Positions 51,776 to 60,411 of a stretch of 64,000 bases of DNA are shown here, one piece after another. The notes beneath the pieces were generated by a model. It was not told the DNA's origin. It did not search any database and saw only the letters and a program-made list of their open reading frames with translations. The stretch comes from Polaromonas sp. (GTDB lineage Bacteria > Pseudomonadota > Gammaproteobacteria > Burkholderiales > Burkholderiaceae). Location of the stretch: contig PNMH01000007.1 in the NCBI GenBank assembly GCA_013823505.1, positions 1 to 64,000 of the forward strand, read 5' to 3'. Both the position numbers and the translations under genes were made by a program. Numbering within the stretch: the stretch's first letter is position 1; every line of letters starts with the position of its first letter.

Positions 51776-53332
51776 TCAAGCCGTGACCGGGTTGGCTTGT
51801 GCCTGCGGCCGGCCCAGGCGTGTGGGCGAGGTGTATTCCTGCCGGTAGATCTCGAACGGCATGGTGTCCGCCGCCTCGATGGCCCGCTGGTCTTCGACCG
51901 ACTTGGCCGCCATGGCCTCGAAGCGGGCCTGCTGCTTGGTGCTCCATTCGAGCGAGAGCAGGTGCTGGTGCGTGACACGCGACTGGGCACGTGCGAAGCC
52001 GACAAACGAATCGTCGTGGTGCGCGTGCATGGCCTGCAGCACCCGGGCCGACGGCAGCAGCTCGGGTGACTGCAGGTGGGCGATGGCCAATGCCACAGCG
52101 TTGGCGTGATCGATACCGCCGTGCGCCAGGTCCAGCGCCTCGGCAATCGGCACGAGCTCGGCGAGGATCTCGTCGGCCCATTGCATGAGCGGCACGGCCT
52201 GGCCCTCGCGCATGAGGTTCAGGCCTGGCTCGCGACCGCGCGCGGCCGTGAGGTGCTGGTTGTGCGCGAGTTCGCGGATCTCGGCCGGCGTGTCGGGCGG
52301 GCTCTCGGAGAGCAAGCAGTGCAGCAGGAACACGTCCAGGAAGCGCAGCGTGCTCGCGCCAATGCCGATGGGCTCGAACGGGTTGAGGTCCATCAAACGC
52401 ACCTCGATGTACTCCACGCCGCGTTCGCGCAAGGCGTGCAGCGGGCGCTCGCCGGGGTAGATCACGCGCTTGGGGCGGATGGTGCCGTAGAACTCGTTCT
52501 CGATCTGCAGCAGCGTGGTGGCGAGCTGGTTGTAGTCGCCACCCGGGTTGCGGATGCCCACCGCTTCGTACGCCGGCCAGGGGCGCGTGAGCGCGTCGTG
52601 CAGCGAGGCTGCGTAGCCTTCCAGCCCGTTGTAGCTCACGGCCAGCGTGGCCTGGGCTTCGCTCTGGTAACCGAGGCGGCCCATGCGCAGCGAGGTGCCG
52701 TGCGGCATGTACAGCGTGCGATCGCTGAGCTTCTGCAGTTCGTGCTCGCGACCTTCGACGAACGATGAACACACCGCCGGCGATGCGCCGAACAAGGTAA
52801 GCAGCAAAAAGGCGTGGCGGCGGAAATTGCGGATGGTGGCGAAATACTCGTCGCTGGTCACACCGGGCAGCGACCAGTTGTAGTGGATGCCCGAAATGGT
52901 CTGCATGCGCCGGCCATATCGGTGGCCCAGGCCCATGCGGTAGACGCTCTTGGCGCGACCCACGTTGGACGAGCCGTAGCGGCCCAGCGGAATGGTCTCG
53001 TCGGTCGGCAGGCCGCAGGGCATGCTGGAGGCCCACATCATTTCGTCGCCCACGGCGCGCAAGCTGCGCACCGTGTACTGGTGCACCTCGGTGAGTTCGG
53101 CCAGGCAAGACTCCACCGATTCGTGCACGCCGGTGATGAGTTCGAGTTGGGACTCGCTGTAGTCGGTGGTGATGTGCGGGTGCGTCAAGGCACTGCCCAG
53201 GGCAGCAGGGTGCGGCGTGAGCGCCAACTTGCCGTCGGGCTGCGAGCGCAGGCTCTCTTTTTCAAGGCCGCGGCGCATGCCGCGCAGGCGCTCACCCGAG
53301 AGGGCGTCCAGCCGGTGATTCAGAGAGGTCAT
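51776..53332 (-). CDS. gshA: Glutamate-cysteine ligase
   Basis: This first enzyme of glutathione synthesis joins Glu and Cys using ATP. At 518 residues it matches the E. coli-type (family 1) enzyme: RGLEKESLR near the N-terminus, TTDYSESQLELIT, the glycine-rich PLGRYGSSNVGR and YRMGLGHRYGRRMQTISGIHYNWS. It lies alone, divergent from the dkgB-like gene with 133 bp between starts. Confidence 0.96.
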   Translation of the reverse strand: MTSLNHRLDALSGERLRGMRRGLEKESLRSQPDGKLALTPHPAALGSALTHPHITTDYSESQLELITGVHESVESCLAELTEVHQYTVRSLRAVGDEMMWASSMPCGLPTDETIPLGRYGSSNVGRAKSVYRMGLGHRYGRRMQTISGIHYNWSLPGVTSDEYFATIRNFRRHAFLLLTLFGASPAVCSSFVEGREHELQKLSDRTLYMPHGTSLRMGRLGYQSEAQATLAVSYNGLEGYAASLHDALTRPWPAYEAVGIRNPGGDYNQLATTLLQIENEFYGTIRPKRVIYPGERPLHALRERGVEYIEVRLMDLNPFEPIGIGASTLRFLDVFLLHCLLSESPPDTPAEIRELAHNQHLTAARGREPGLNLMREGQAVPLMQWADEILAELVPIAEALDLAHGGIDHANAVALAIAHLQSPELLPSARVLQAMHAHHDDSFVGFARAQSRVTHQHLLSLEWSTKQQARFEAMAAKSVEDQRAIEAADTMPFEIYRQEYTSPTRLGRPQAQANPVTA

Positions 53333-53465
53333 ACAGGGGTCGTGTTGCAGGTCCGGGGGCGGAAGTTAACACGGCTGCGCCATTTCTGCTGGCGACCGTG
53401 CGCTGGGGGACCGACCAAGACCGGGCATGAGACTCATGATCGATGCCCAACCACGAAAGCACACC

Positions 53466-54275
53466 ATGCCCAACAACATCCCCGCCTTCGGCCTGGGCAC
53501 CTTCCGACTCAAGGATCAGGTCGTGATCGACTCGGTGAAAAACGGCCTCGACCTGGGCTACCGCCTGATCGACACCGCACAAATCTATGGCAACGAAGCC
53601 GAGGTTGGCCGGGCCATCGCCGAGAGCGGCGTGCCGAGAAGCGACTTGTTCATCACCACCAAGGTCTGGACCGACAACTTTGCGCAGGACAAGCTTGTAC
53701 CCAGCCTCAAGGAGAGCTTGGTCAAGCTGCGCACCGACCACGTGGACCTCACGCTGATCCACTGGCCATCGCCCAAGGGCGCCGTGCCGGTGGCCGAGTT
53801 CATGGGCGCGCTGGCCCAGGCCAAGGCCCAGGGCCTGACGCGTCTGATCGGCGTGTCGAACTTCACCATCGCGCTGCTGCGCGAGGCCATGAGCGCGGTG
53901 GGTGCCGGCGAGATTGCCACCAACCAGATCGAACTGCACCCCCACTTTCAAAACCGAAAGCTGGTGGCATTCGCCAACGCCGAGGGCATTCACACCACCT
54001 CCTACATGACGCTGGCCTACGGCGAGGTGCTGAAGGACCCGGTGGTGCAGGACATCGCAAAGGAACTCGACGCCACCCCCGCGCAGGTGGCGCTTGCGTG
54101 GGCCATGCAGCTGGGGCACGCGGTGATTCCCTCGTCGACGAAACGCGAAAATCTGAAGAGCAACCTGCTCTCCACCCGCCTGCGGCTGAGCGACGATCAG
54201 ATGGCGCGCATCGCCGCACTGGACAAGGGCAAACGACTGATCAACCCCGAGAGCCTGGCGCCGGCCTGGGATTGA
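53466..54275 (+). CDS. dkgB: Aldo/keto reductase, 2,5-diketo-gluconate reductase B type
   Basis: This 269-residue NADPH-dependent reductase is clearly similar to E. coli DkgB throughout ([29 protein letters not shown], [10 protein letters not shown]). The catalytic tetrad is D36, Y41, K66 and H99. The start ATG 53466 is preferred to an upstream in-frame codon. It may reduce methylglyoxal and other aldehydes. Confidence 0.93.
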   Translation: MPNNIPAFGLGTFRLKDQVVIDSVKNGLDLGYRLIDTAQIYGNEAEVGRAIAESGVPRSDLFITTKVWTDNFAQDKLVPSLKESLVKLRTDHVDLTLIHWPSPKGAVPVAEFMGALAQAKAQGLTRLIGVSNFTIALLREAMSAVGAGEIATNQIELHPHFQNRKLVAFANAEGIHTTSYMTLAYGEVLKDPVVQDIAKELDATPAQVALAWAMQLGHAVIPSSTKRENLKSNLLSTRLRLSDDQMARIAALDKGKRLINPESLAPAWD

Positions 54276-54281
54276 TCGGCC

Positions 54282-55277
54282 TCAGGCTGTGCAGGCCTGA
54301 GGCTCTGTCTGCCGATGCAGCCAGGCTTCGATATGCGCTGGCTCGTTGAAGAGGCGCAGATCGTCGTAGGCCTGTTGCGCTTCGGGGTAACGCTTGCGCA
54401 GGTAGTTGAGCCATTGTTTGAGGCGTCCGGCGCGGTGGCGGCGCTCCACATGTGCGCTCACCTGCTGCCAGAAGATCTGAAGCAGTGGGGGCAACACCTC
54501 CCAAGCCACGCCACCCTGCCCCTTGATGGCGAGCGCCAGACCGGGGTCGGTGACCATGCCGCGCCCGATCATGAGGTGTTCGCAGCCGGTCACTTCGCGG
54601 CAGCGCGCGGCGTCGGCCACGGTCCAGATCTCGCCGTTGGCGATGACCGGCAGGCGCAAGTGGGGTGGCAATGACTGGCGCACCTCGGCGAGCCGGTCCC
54701 AGTAGGCCGGCGGCCGGTAGCCGTGGGCCTTGGTGCGCGCGTGGATCACGAGTTCGTCGGCACCGGCTTCGGCAATGGCGTGGGCGCACTCTTCAGCGCG
54801 CAGATCGTCGTTGAAGCCCAGCCGCATCTTGGCCGACACGGGAACATGGGCCGGCACGGCGCGGCGCACGGCGGCCACGATGCGGCCGATGAGTTCGGGC
54901 TCGTCGAGCAGCACGGCGCCGCCGCGGCTCTGGTTGACGGTTTTGGCGGGGCAGCCAAAGTTGAGGTCGATGCCGTGCGGGCCGAGGCCGGCGAGTCGCT
55001 CGGCGTTTTCAGCGAGGCAGCCCGGGTCGGAGCCCAGCAGTTGCGCACGAACCGGCACGCCCGCGCGGGTGCGGCCACCGTTGAGCAGTTCGGGCACGAC
55101 GCGCACGAACACGCGCTCGGGCAGGAGCATGTCGGTGACGCGGATGAATTCGCTCACGCATCGGTCGATGCCACCGGTGCGCGTGAGCACATCGCGCAGG
55201 GTGGCGTCGAGCAAACCTTCCATGGGGGCGAGCAACAGCATGGGGGTATTGTCCTTTGCTTGGACAATCGCCTTCAT
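54282..55277 (-). CDS. dusC: tRNA-dihydrouridine(16) synthase DusC
   Basis: This 331-residue FMN enzyme reduces U16 of tRNA. Motifs: LLLAPMEGLLDATLRD (FMN), GIDLNFGCPAKTVNQSRGGA with the catalytic Cys, KMRLGFND and VIHARTKAHGY. It converges with dkgB, 6 bp between stops. Start ATG 55275-55277; an internal ATG 36 nt later (MLLLAPMEG) is also possible. Confidence 0.93.
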   Translation of the reverse strand: MKAIVQAKDNTPMLLLAPMEGLLDATLRDVLTRTGGIDRCVSEFIRVTDMLLPERVFVRVVPELLNGGRTRAGVPVRAQLLGSDPGCLAENAERLAGLGPHGIDLNFGCPAKTVNQSRGGAVLLDEPELIGRIVAAVRRAVPAHVPVSAKMRLGFNDDLRAEECAHAIAEAGADELVIHARTKAHGYRPPAYWDRLAEVRQSLPPHLRLPVIANGEIWTVADAARCREVTGCEHLMIGRGMVTDPGLALAIKGQGGVAWEVLPPLLQIFWQQVSAHVERRHRAGRLKQWLNYLRKRYPEAQQAYDDLRLFNEPAHIEAWLHRQTEPQACTA

Positions 55278-55304
55278 GGCTTGCTTTCTTTCTCCGGCGG
55301 GTCC

Positions 55305-55410
55305 GGTCATCGGCGACCGGGCGGAACGCCTCCGCGAATGTCCCCCGGGGCGGCTTTGCCGCCCCTCCTCCTTTATTTCGCTGCGGCGTTCCACCCGATC
55401 GCCGATGACC
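55305..55410. repeat. Palindromic repeat element A (106 bp)
   Basis: The ends form an imperfect inverted repeat, 24 of 26 positions (55305-55330 with 55385-55410). The core 55331-55384 starts TCCGCGAATGTCCCCC, contains a GGGGCGGC-TTT-GCCGCCCC hairpin, then CCTCCTTTATTTCGCTGC. The core is shared in opposite orientation with element B. Confidence 0.85.
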
Positions 55411-55451
55411 TCGTTGGAGCGCGAACGGTTGCATGCCTCCATCACTTCAGG

Positions 55452-55556
55452 CTCGCGGGCGCACGGCGCTCTGCGCAGCGAAATAAAGGAGGAGGCGGCA
55501 CCAGCCGCCGGGGGACATTCGCGGAGCAGAGCGCCGTGCGTCCTCGAGCCCGCGAG
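55452..55556. repeat. Palindromic repeat element B (105 bp), inverted relative to A
   Basis: The ends pair as CTCGCGGGC/GCCCGCGAG with GCACGGCGCTCTGC/GCAGAGCGCCGTGC inside and an extra 8 bp on one arm. The core (55471-55524) is the reverse complement of the core of element A except in the small central hairpin (GCGGC-ACCA-GCCGC). The terminal repeat also supplies the likely ribosome-binding site of the next gene. Confidence 0.85.
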
Positions 55557-55562
55557 GTCGCT

Positions 55563-56210
55563 GTGAGCAATGTCCTTCTGGTCCACGAAGACCCAAAATT
55601 CCTCGTACTGGAAAAACCCGCAGGCTTGCTGGCCGTCCCAGGCAAAGGTCCCGACAAACAAGACTGCCTGAGCACCAGAGCCCAAGCCCGATGGGCCGAC
55701 GCCCTCGTCGTCCACCGGCTCGACATGGCCACCTCCGGCCTCGTGGTCGTGGCACGAGGCATCGAAGCACAACGCACGCTCAGCCTCGCATTTGAAGAAC
55801 GCCGCGTGCACAAACGCTACACCGCCGTGGTCGCCGGTGAACTCGTCAACCCCCAAGCAGACAACGGCTGGAACACCATCGACCTGCCGCTGATGGCCGA
55901 CTGGCCCAACCGGCCGCTGCAAAAGGTGGACCACGCACACGGCAAACCCAGCATCACCCGCTGGCGCATCGCTCCGGGCCAAACACCCCCCGGCACCACC
56001 CGCCTCGAACTTGAACCCGTGACCGGGCGCACCCACCAGCTGCGCGTGCACCTGCAAGCCCTTGGACACCCCATGGTTGGCGATGCGCTGTACGCTGCGC
56101 CCGACGTCGTTGCCATGGCCAACCGCCTACTGCTGCACGCCCACTGGCTCTCGTTGCCACACCCCTTCCATGGCCAGACCATGGCGTTCCACAGTCCCTG
56201 CCCTTTCTGA
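55563..56210 (+). CDS. RluA-family pseudouridine synthase
   Basis: This 215-residue synthase has catalytic D54 (HRLDMATSGLVV) and C-terminal RTHQLRVHLQALGHPMVGDALYA. Length and layout match E. coli RluA (23S U746 and tRNA U32), but target specificity cannot be read directly. It starts at GTG 55563 with GAGG 5 nt upstream inside repeat element B. It is followed 7 bp later by the SDR gene. Confidence 0.9.
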   Translation: MSNVLLVHEDPKFLVLEKPAGLLAVPGKGPDKQDCLSTRAQARWADALVVHRLDMATSGLVVVARGIEAQRTLSLAFEERRVHKRYTAVVAGELVNPQADNGWNTIDLPLMADWPNRPLQKVDHAHGKPSITRWRIAPGQTPPGTTRLELEPVTGRTHQLRVHLQALGHPMVGDALYAAPDVVAMANRLLLHAHWLSLPHPFHGQTMAFHSPCPF

Positions 56211-56217
56211 GCCCACC

Positions 56218-56991
56218 ATGACGCCACAACACCTCACCATCCTCACCGGCGCCTCGCGCGGCATGGGCCTGGCCATGGCCCGCCAGCTGCTCGACCCCAC
56301 ACGCCACCTGCTGTGCATCTCGCGCCAGGTCAACGACGCCCTGACCGAAGAAGCCAAGGCCCTCGGCGCTCCACTCACCCAGTGGTCGCAGGACCTCGCC
56401 GACACCACCGGCGCCGCCCACCGCCTGCAGGCGTTTCTTGAAAGCGTGCCCGCCAGCGCATGGTCCAGCGCCACGCTGATCAACAACGCCGGTGTGATCC
56501 CGCGCATCGGACCGCTGGACCAGTGCCCGCCCGACGACCTGGCCAACGCGCTGCGCGTGGGCCTGGAAGCACCGATGCAACTCACTGCGGCCTTTTTGCG
56601 CATCACAACCGCTTGGGTGGACGCGGGCTGGCGCGGGCCCCGCAAGGTGCTCAACATCTCTTCGGGCCTGGGCCGCAGCGCCATGGCCGCGCAGGCCCCT
56701 TACTGCGCCGCCAAGGCCGGCATGGACCACTTCACCCGGTGCAGTGCGCTCGACGAAGCCCACCGCGAGCACGGCGCGCGCCTGGTCTCGCTGGCGCCTG
56801 GCGTGATCGACACTGACATGCAGGTGCAGCTGCGCGCAGGCGACCCGGCGGCCTTCCCCGACCGCAGCCGGTTTGTGGAACTCCAGCGCCAGGGCCAGCT
56901 CACATCGCCCGACGCCGCGGCCGCGCGCATCCTGGCTTATCTGGACCGCGCCGACTTCGGCGAGCAGCCGGTGGCCGACGTGCGCGGCTGA
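56218..56991 (+). CDS. Short-chain dehydrogenase, sepiapterin reductase-like
   Basis: This 257-residue Rossmann enzyme has TGASRGMG (10-17), NNAG (89-92), catalytic S149 (ISSGLG) and Y162-x3-K166 (YCAAKAG). The overall pattern resembles sepiapterin reductase/benzil reductase types. The substrate is unknown. The short gap to the RluA-family gene suggests co-transcription. Confidence 0.9.
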   Translation: MTPQHLTILTGASRGMGLAMARQLLDPTRHLLCISRQVNDALTEEAKALGAPLTQWSQDLADTTGAAHRLQAFLESVPASAWSSATLINNAGVIPRIGPLDQCPPDDLANALRVGLEAPMQLTAAFLRITTAWVDAGWRGPRKVLNISSGLGRSAMAAQAPYCAAKAGMDHFTRCSALDEAHREHGARLVSLAPGVIDTDMQVQLRAGDPAAFPDRSRFVELQRQGQLTSPDAAAARILAYLDRADFGEQPVADVRG

Positions 56992-57015
56992 TTGTTTGTT
57001 CAACCGGAACACCCC

Positions 57016-57591
57016 ATGAACCGACGTGAATTTGCCCTCACCACCACCCTGAGCCTGGGCGGCATCGCCCTGCCCGCCCGAGCCCAGGCCCCGGGCTTCT
57101 GGGAGCTGCTGCGCGAAGGCGGCTGCGTGGTGCTCATGCGCCACGCGCAAACCGACCCCGGCGTGGGGGATCCGCCGAACTTCAAGCTGGGTGAGTGCAG
57201 CACCCAGCGCAACCTGAGCGAGGCCGGACGGGAGCAGGCGCGGCGCGTGGGCGCGGCGTTCGTGCGCGAACGCGTGAAGCTCGACCAGGTGCGCTCCAGC
57301 GCCTGGTGCCGCTGCGTGGACACCGCCATGCTGGCCTTCAAACAGCACACCGTGTGGCCGCCGATCAACTCGTTCTTTGGTGCGGGCGGGCAGGACGAAC
57401 AGACCCGCGCGGTGCTGGCCGCGGTGCAGGGCTGGCAGGCGCCGCGCAACCTGATGCTGGTGACGCACCAGGTGAATGTGACGGCGCTGACGGGCGAGTT
57501 TCTGGCCATGGGCGAGGTCGTCGTGACACGACCCGCCGCGCAAGACAAAGACGCCACGCGCCTGCGCGTGCTCGCCCGCCAGACCTTCTGA
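57016..57591 (+). CDS. Exported histidine phosphatase family protein
   Basis: This 191-residue protein has a twin-arginine-like signal (MNRREFALTTTLSLGGIALPARA) and the phosphatase motif CVVLMRHAQTDPG. NLSEAGREQARRVGAAF follows, and the second His is in LMLVTHQVNVTALTG. Substrate unknown. Start ATG 57016 (an upstream TTG is unlikely). Confidence 0.87.
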   Translation: MNRREFALTTTLSLGGIALPARAQAPGFWELLREGGCVVLMRHAQTDPGVGDPPNFKLGECSTQRNLSEAGREQARRVGAAFVRERVKLDQVRSSAWCRCVDTAMLAFKQHTVWPPINSFFGAGGQDEQTRAVLAAVQGWQAPRNLMLVTHQVNVTALTGEFLAMGEVVVTRPAAQDKDATRLRVLARQTF

Positions 57592-57658
57592 CGCAGGTCA
57601 AGGACGGGTCAGGTTCGGGGGCTACGATATCGGGCAAACCAACCCCAGGAGACATCCC

Positions 57659-58843
57659 ATGAGCAGAGAAGTTGTTGTCGTCAGCGCCGTGCGCACCGCC
57701 ATTGGCACCTTTGGCGGCAGCCTGAAAGACCAGCCGCCCACCGAACTCGGCGCGCTCGTGGTGCGCGAATCGCTCGCCCGCGCCGGTGTGGAGGGCAAGG
57801 ACGTGGGCCATGTGGTGTTCGGCCACGTGGTCAACACCGAGCCCAAAGACATGTACCTCTCGCGGGTGGCCGCCATCAACGGCGGTTGCGCCGAGGGCAC
57901 GCCCGCTTTCAACGTCAACCGCCTGTGCGGTTCGGGCCTGCAGGCCATCGTCTCGGCTTCGCAAAGCATCTTGCTGGGCGACACCGACGTGGCCATCGGC
58001 GGCGGAGCCGAGAGCATGAGCCGCGCACCGTTCGCCAGCCTGAACATGCGCTGGGGAGCCCGCATGGGCGACACCAAGATGGTCGACATGATGGTGGGCG
58101 CGCTGCACGACCCCTTCCACACCATCCACATGGGCGTGACGGCCGAGAACATCGCCGCCAAATGGGGCATCACGCGCGATGACCAGGACAAGCTCGCGGT
58201 GGAAAGCCACAACCGCGCGCAGCGCGCCACGGCCGAGGGCCGCTTCAAGGACCAGATCGTGCCGGTGGTGCTCAAGAGCCGCAAGGGCGATGTGTCCTGG
58301 GCGACCGATGAACACTTCCGCGCCGACTGCACGCTGGACGACATGGCCAAGCTCAAGCCCGTGTTCCTGAAGGAAAACGGCACCGTGACCGCCGGCAACG
58401 CCTCGGGCCTGAACGACGCGGCCGCGGCGGTGGTGCTGATGGAAGCCGGTGCGGCCAAGGCGCGCGGCGCCAGGCCGCTGGCGCGTCTGGTGGCCTACGC
58501 CCATGCCGGCGTGGACCCCAAGTACATGGGCATCGGCCCGGTCCCGGCCACGAAGATCGCGCTGGAAAAAGCCGGCCTGACCGTGAAGGACCTGGACGTG
58601 ATCGAGGCTAACGAAGCCTTCGCCGCGCAGGCCTGCGCCGTCACGCGCGACCTCGGCCTCGACCCGGCCAAGGTCAACCCCAACGGCTCGGGCATTTCGC
58701 TGGGCCACCCCATCGGTGCCACCGGCGCGCTGATCACGGTCAAGGCCATCCACGAACTGCACCGGGTGCAGGGCCGCTACGCGCTGGTCACGATGTGCAT
58801 CGGCGGTGGCCAGGGCATCGCGGCGATCTTCGAACGCATCTGA
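57659..58843 (+). CDS. bktB: Beta-ketothiolase BktB
   Basis: This 394-residue thiolase is very similar to Cupriavidus BktB (GTFGGSLKDQPPTELGALVV; GHVVFGHVVNTEPKDMYL). Catalytic residues are C90 (NRLCGSGLQ), H350 (GHPIGATG) and C380 (MCIGGGQG). BktB condenses acetyl-CoA with acetyl- or propionyl-CoA for polyhydroxyalkanoate synthesis and also degrades ketoacyl-CoA. AGGAG precedes the ATG. A perfect hairpin lies 46 bp past its stop. Confidence 0.95.
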   Translation: MSREVVVVSAVRTAIGTFGGSLKDQPPTELGALVVRESLARAGVEGKDVGHVVFGHVVNTEPKDMYLSRVAAINGGCAEGTPAFNVNRLCGSGLQAIVSASQSILLGDTDVAIGGGAESMSRAPFASLNMRWGARMGDTKMVDMMVGALHDPFHTIHMGVTAENIAAKWGITRDDQDKLAVESHNRAQRATAEGRFKDQIVPVVLKSRKGDVSWATDEHFRADCTLDDMAKLKPVFLKENGTVTAGNASGLNDAAAAVVLMEAGAAKARGARPLARLVAYAHAGVDPKYMGIGPVPATKIALEKAGLTVKDLDVIEANEAFAAQACAVTRDLGLDPAKVNPNGSGISLGHPIGATGALITVKAIHELHRVQGRYALVTMCIGGGQGIAAIFERI

Positions 58844-58889
58844 CGTTCCGACACCGACTGCGGCCGGCGGCCTAAGGCCAGCACCGGCT

Positions 58890-58916
58890 GGTGTCACGGT
58901 GGGCTGCCGTGACACC
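58890..58916 (+). terminator. Hairpin after bktB
   Basis: GGTGTCACGG/CCGTGACACC is a perfect 10-bp stem with loop TGGGCTG. No T run follows. It also argues against a GTG within it (58891) as start of the next gene. Confidence 0.55.
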
Positions 58917-58947
58917 CTCGCAAGATGCGTCTTGCAAGGAGTCCGTG

Positions 58948-60282
58948 TTGCGCCACCGCCGCTGTTTCTTTTCCTGCCATCCAGTCCTCAGCGCCGTGCT
59001 CCTGGGCTGGCCCTTGCTGGCCCATGGGGATGCGCCTGCCCAGGCGCCAAGTGTGTTTGTGCCTCGCCCCAGCGGTTCGCCCCACAGCGCACGGCCGCCG
59101 AACGCGCTGTACCTGCACAACCGCCACATCGTCACCTTTCGCGCCACGCTGCTGGGGGACTCCCCCGCCGACCGGGTGGAATTGGCCAGCGCCGCGCTGT
59201 CCAACGCCCTGCAGGGCGAGCGCGCCACGGTGACGCAAAGCGCCACGCCGGATTCGGTGCGTTTCGAGCTGAACGGACGCACGGTGTTTTTTCTCGTGGC
59301 GGCCGACATGGGCGGGGCACGGCCCGAAACTGTGCTGGAGACCCGATCGCGCGAGGTGCAGGCGCAGCTGCAGAAAGCGGTGGCGGAGGCGTTGGAGCTG
59401 CGCGATCGTGTGCGCGTCGCGACCGATCTCTCGATCTGCCTCGGTGCGAGCTTGCTGGCCTGGCTGCTGGTGCGTTGCACCCTGCTGATGCGCGTGCGCA
59501 TGGCCCAGTGGTTGCATGCGGCTTTGCATCGGCCGGCGGCCGCCCTCGCCTCCCGCCTGGCTGGCACCTTTGCGGAGCACACGCATGTGGCCTGCCGGCT
59601 GTTGACCAATGTGGTGGCCCTGGCGCTTGTGCTGCTGATCCTGGACACCTGGGCCAGCTTCGTGCTGCTGCAGTTTGCCTGGACCCGGCCCTGGGGTGAG
59701 CAGTCATCCACCTGGTTGCTGGAGGTGCTGCGCCACTTCGCGAGTTCCACCGCCGCTGCGGTGCCCGGTCTGGTGGTGGCCTGTTTCATCGTCGTGATCG
59801 CGCGCATGGTGTCCCGGGCCAACGCGGCCTTCATGCACCGGGTGCAAAGCGGTGACATCCAGCTGGCCTGGCTTGACGCGCACACCGCCCAGCCAACGCG
59901 GCGCGTGTGCGATGTCGTGCTCTGGCTGTTCGCCGCGGCCATGGCCTACCCCTATCTGCCGGGTGCCGAAACCGAAGCCTTCAGGGCGCTCTCGGTCATG
60001 GCCGGCCTCATGCTCTCGCTGGGCGCCTCCAGCGCCGTGGGCCAGGCCCTGTCGGGCCTGAGCCTCATGTACTCCCGCTCGCTGCGCGTGGGCCAACAGG
60101 AGAAAATCGGCGAGACCGAGGGCACCGTGGTCGCGCTGGGCATGTTCACCACGCGGCTGCGCAACGCCGCGGGCGAAGACGTGAGCCTGCCCAACAAACT
60201 GATCTTCGGCCTGCCGATCCGCCACCTGCTGCCGGAAGCGAACGAAGACCGCGGCGAACCGTCAGGCAAGGTCGTGCACTGA
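58948..60282 (+). CDS. MscS-family channel, C-terminally truncated copy
   Basis: This 444-residue mechanosensitive-channel-like protein has a signal sequence (ending PLLAHG), a periplasmic domain, several membrane helices and the MscS pore-lining region (LMLSLGASSAVGQALSGLSL). The beta domain (VGQQEKIGETEGTVVALGMF) is present, but the protein ends soon after SLPNKLIFG, without the C-terminal alpha/beta domain found in the next gene. Start TTG 58948 has AAGGAG 6 nt upstream and is preferred to a GTG 3 nt earlier. The two genes are tandem paralogues. Confidence 0.85.
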   Translation: MRHRRCFFSCHPVLSAVLLGWPLLAHGDAPAQAPSVFVPRPSGSPHSARPPNALYLHNRHIVTFRATLLGDSPADRVELASAALSNALQGERATVTQSATPDSVRFELNGRTVFFLVAADMGGARPETVLETRSREVQAQLQKAVAEALELRDRVRVATDLSICLGASLLAWLLVRCTLLMRVRMAQWLHAALHRPAAALASRLAGTFAEHTHVACRLLTNVVALALVLLILDTWASFVLLQFAWTRPWGEQSSTWLLEVLRHFASSTAAAVPGLVVACFIVVIARMVSRANAAFMHRVQSGDIQLAWLDAHTAQPTRRVCDVVLWLFAAAMAYPYLPGAETEAFRALSVMAGLMLSLGASSAVGQALSGLSLMYSRSLRVGQQEKIGETEGTVVALGMFTTRLRNAAGEDVSLPNKLIFGLPIRHLLPEANEDRGEPSGKVVH

Positions 60283-60411
60283 GCCCGTGCGCCGGCTTTT
60301 CCCCCGGGGTGGCTCGGCCGCAACGGGCCGGGCATCCGATACGGGTTCAACTCGACGGCCTTCGCCGGATGTGGAAAGCTCTCGGGCATCGTCCTGATCC
60401 CGGGGGTTCAC

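Noticed and set aside
57365..58915. Long frame antisense to bktB
   Set aside because: Covers a highly conserved thiolase gene and has no recognisable domain.
58891..58947. GTG at 58891 as start of the first MscS gene
   Set aside because: It lies inside a perfect hairpin and lacks a ribosome-binding site; TTG 58948 has AAGGAG at proper spacing.
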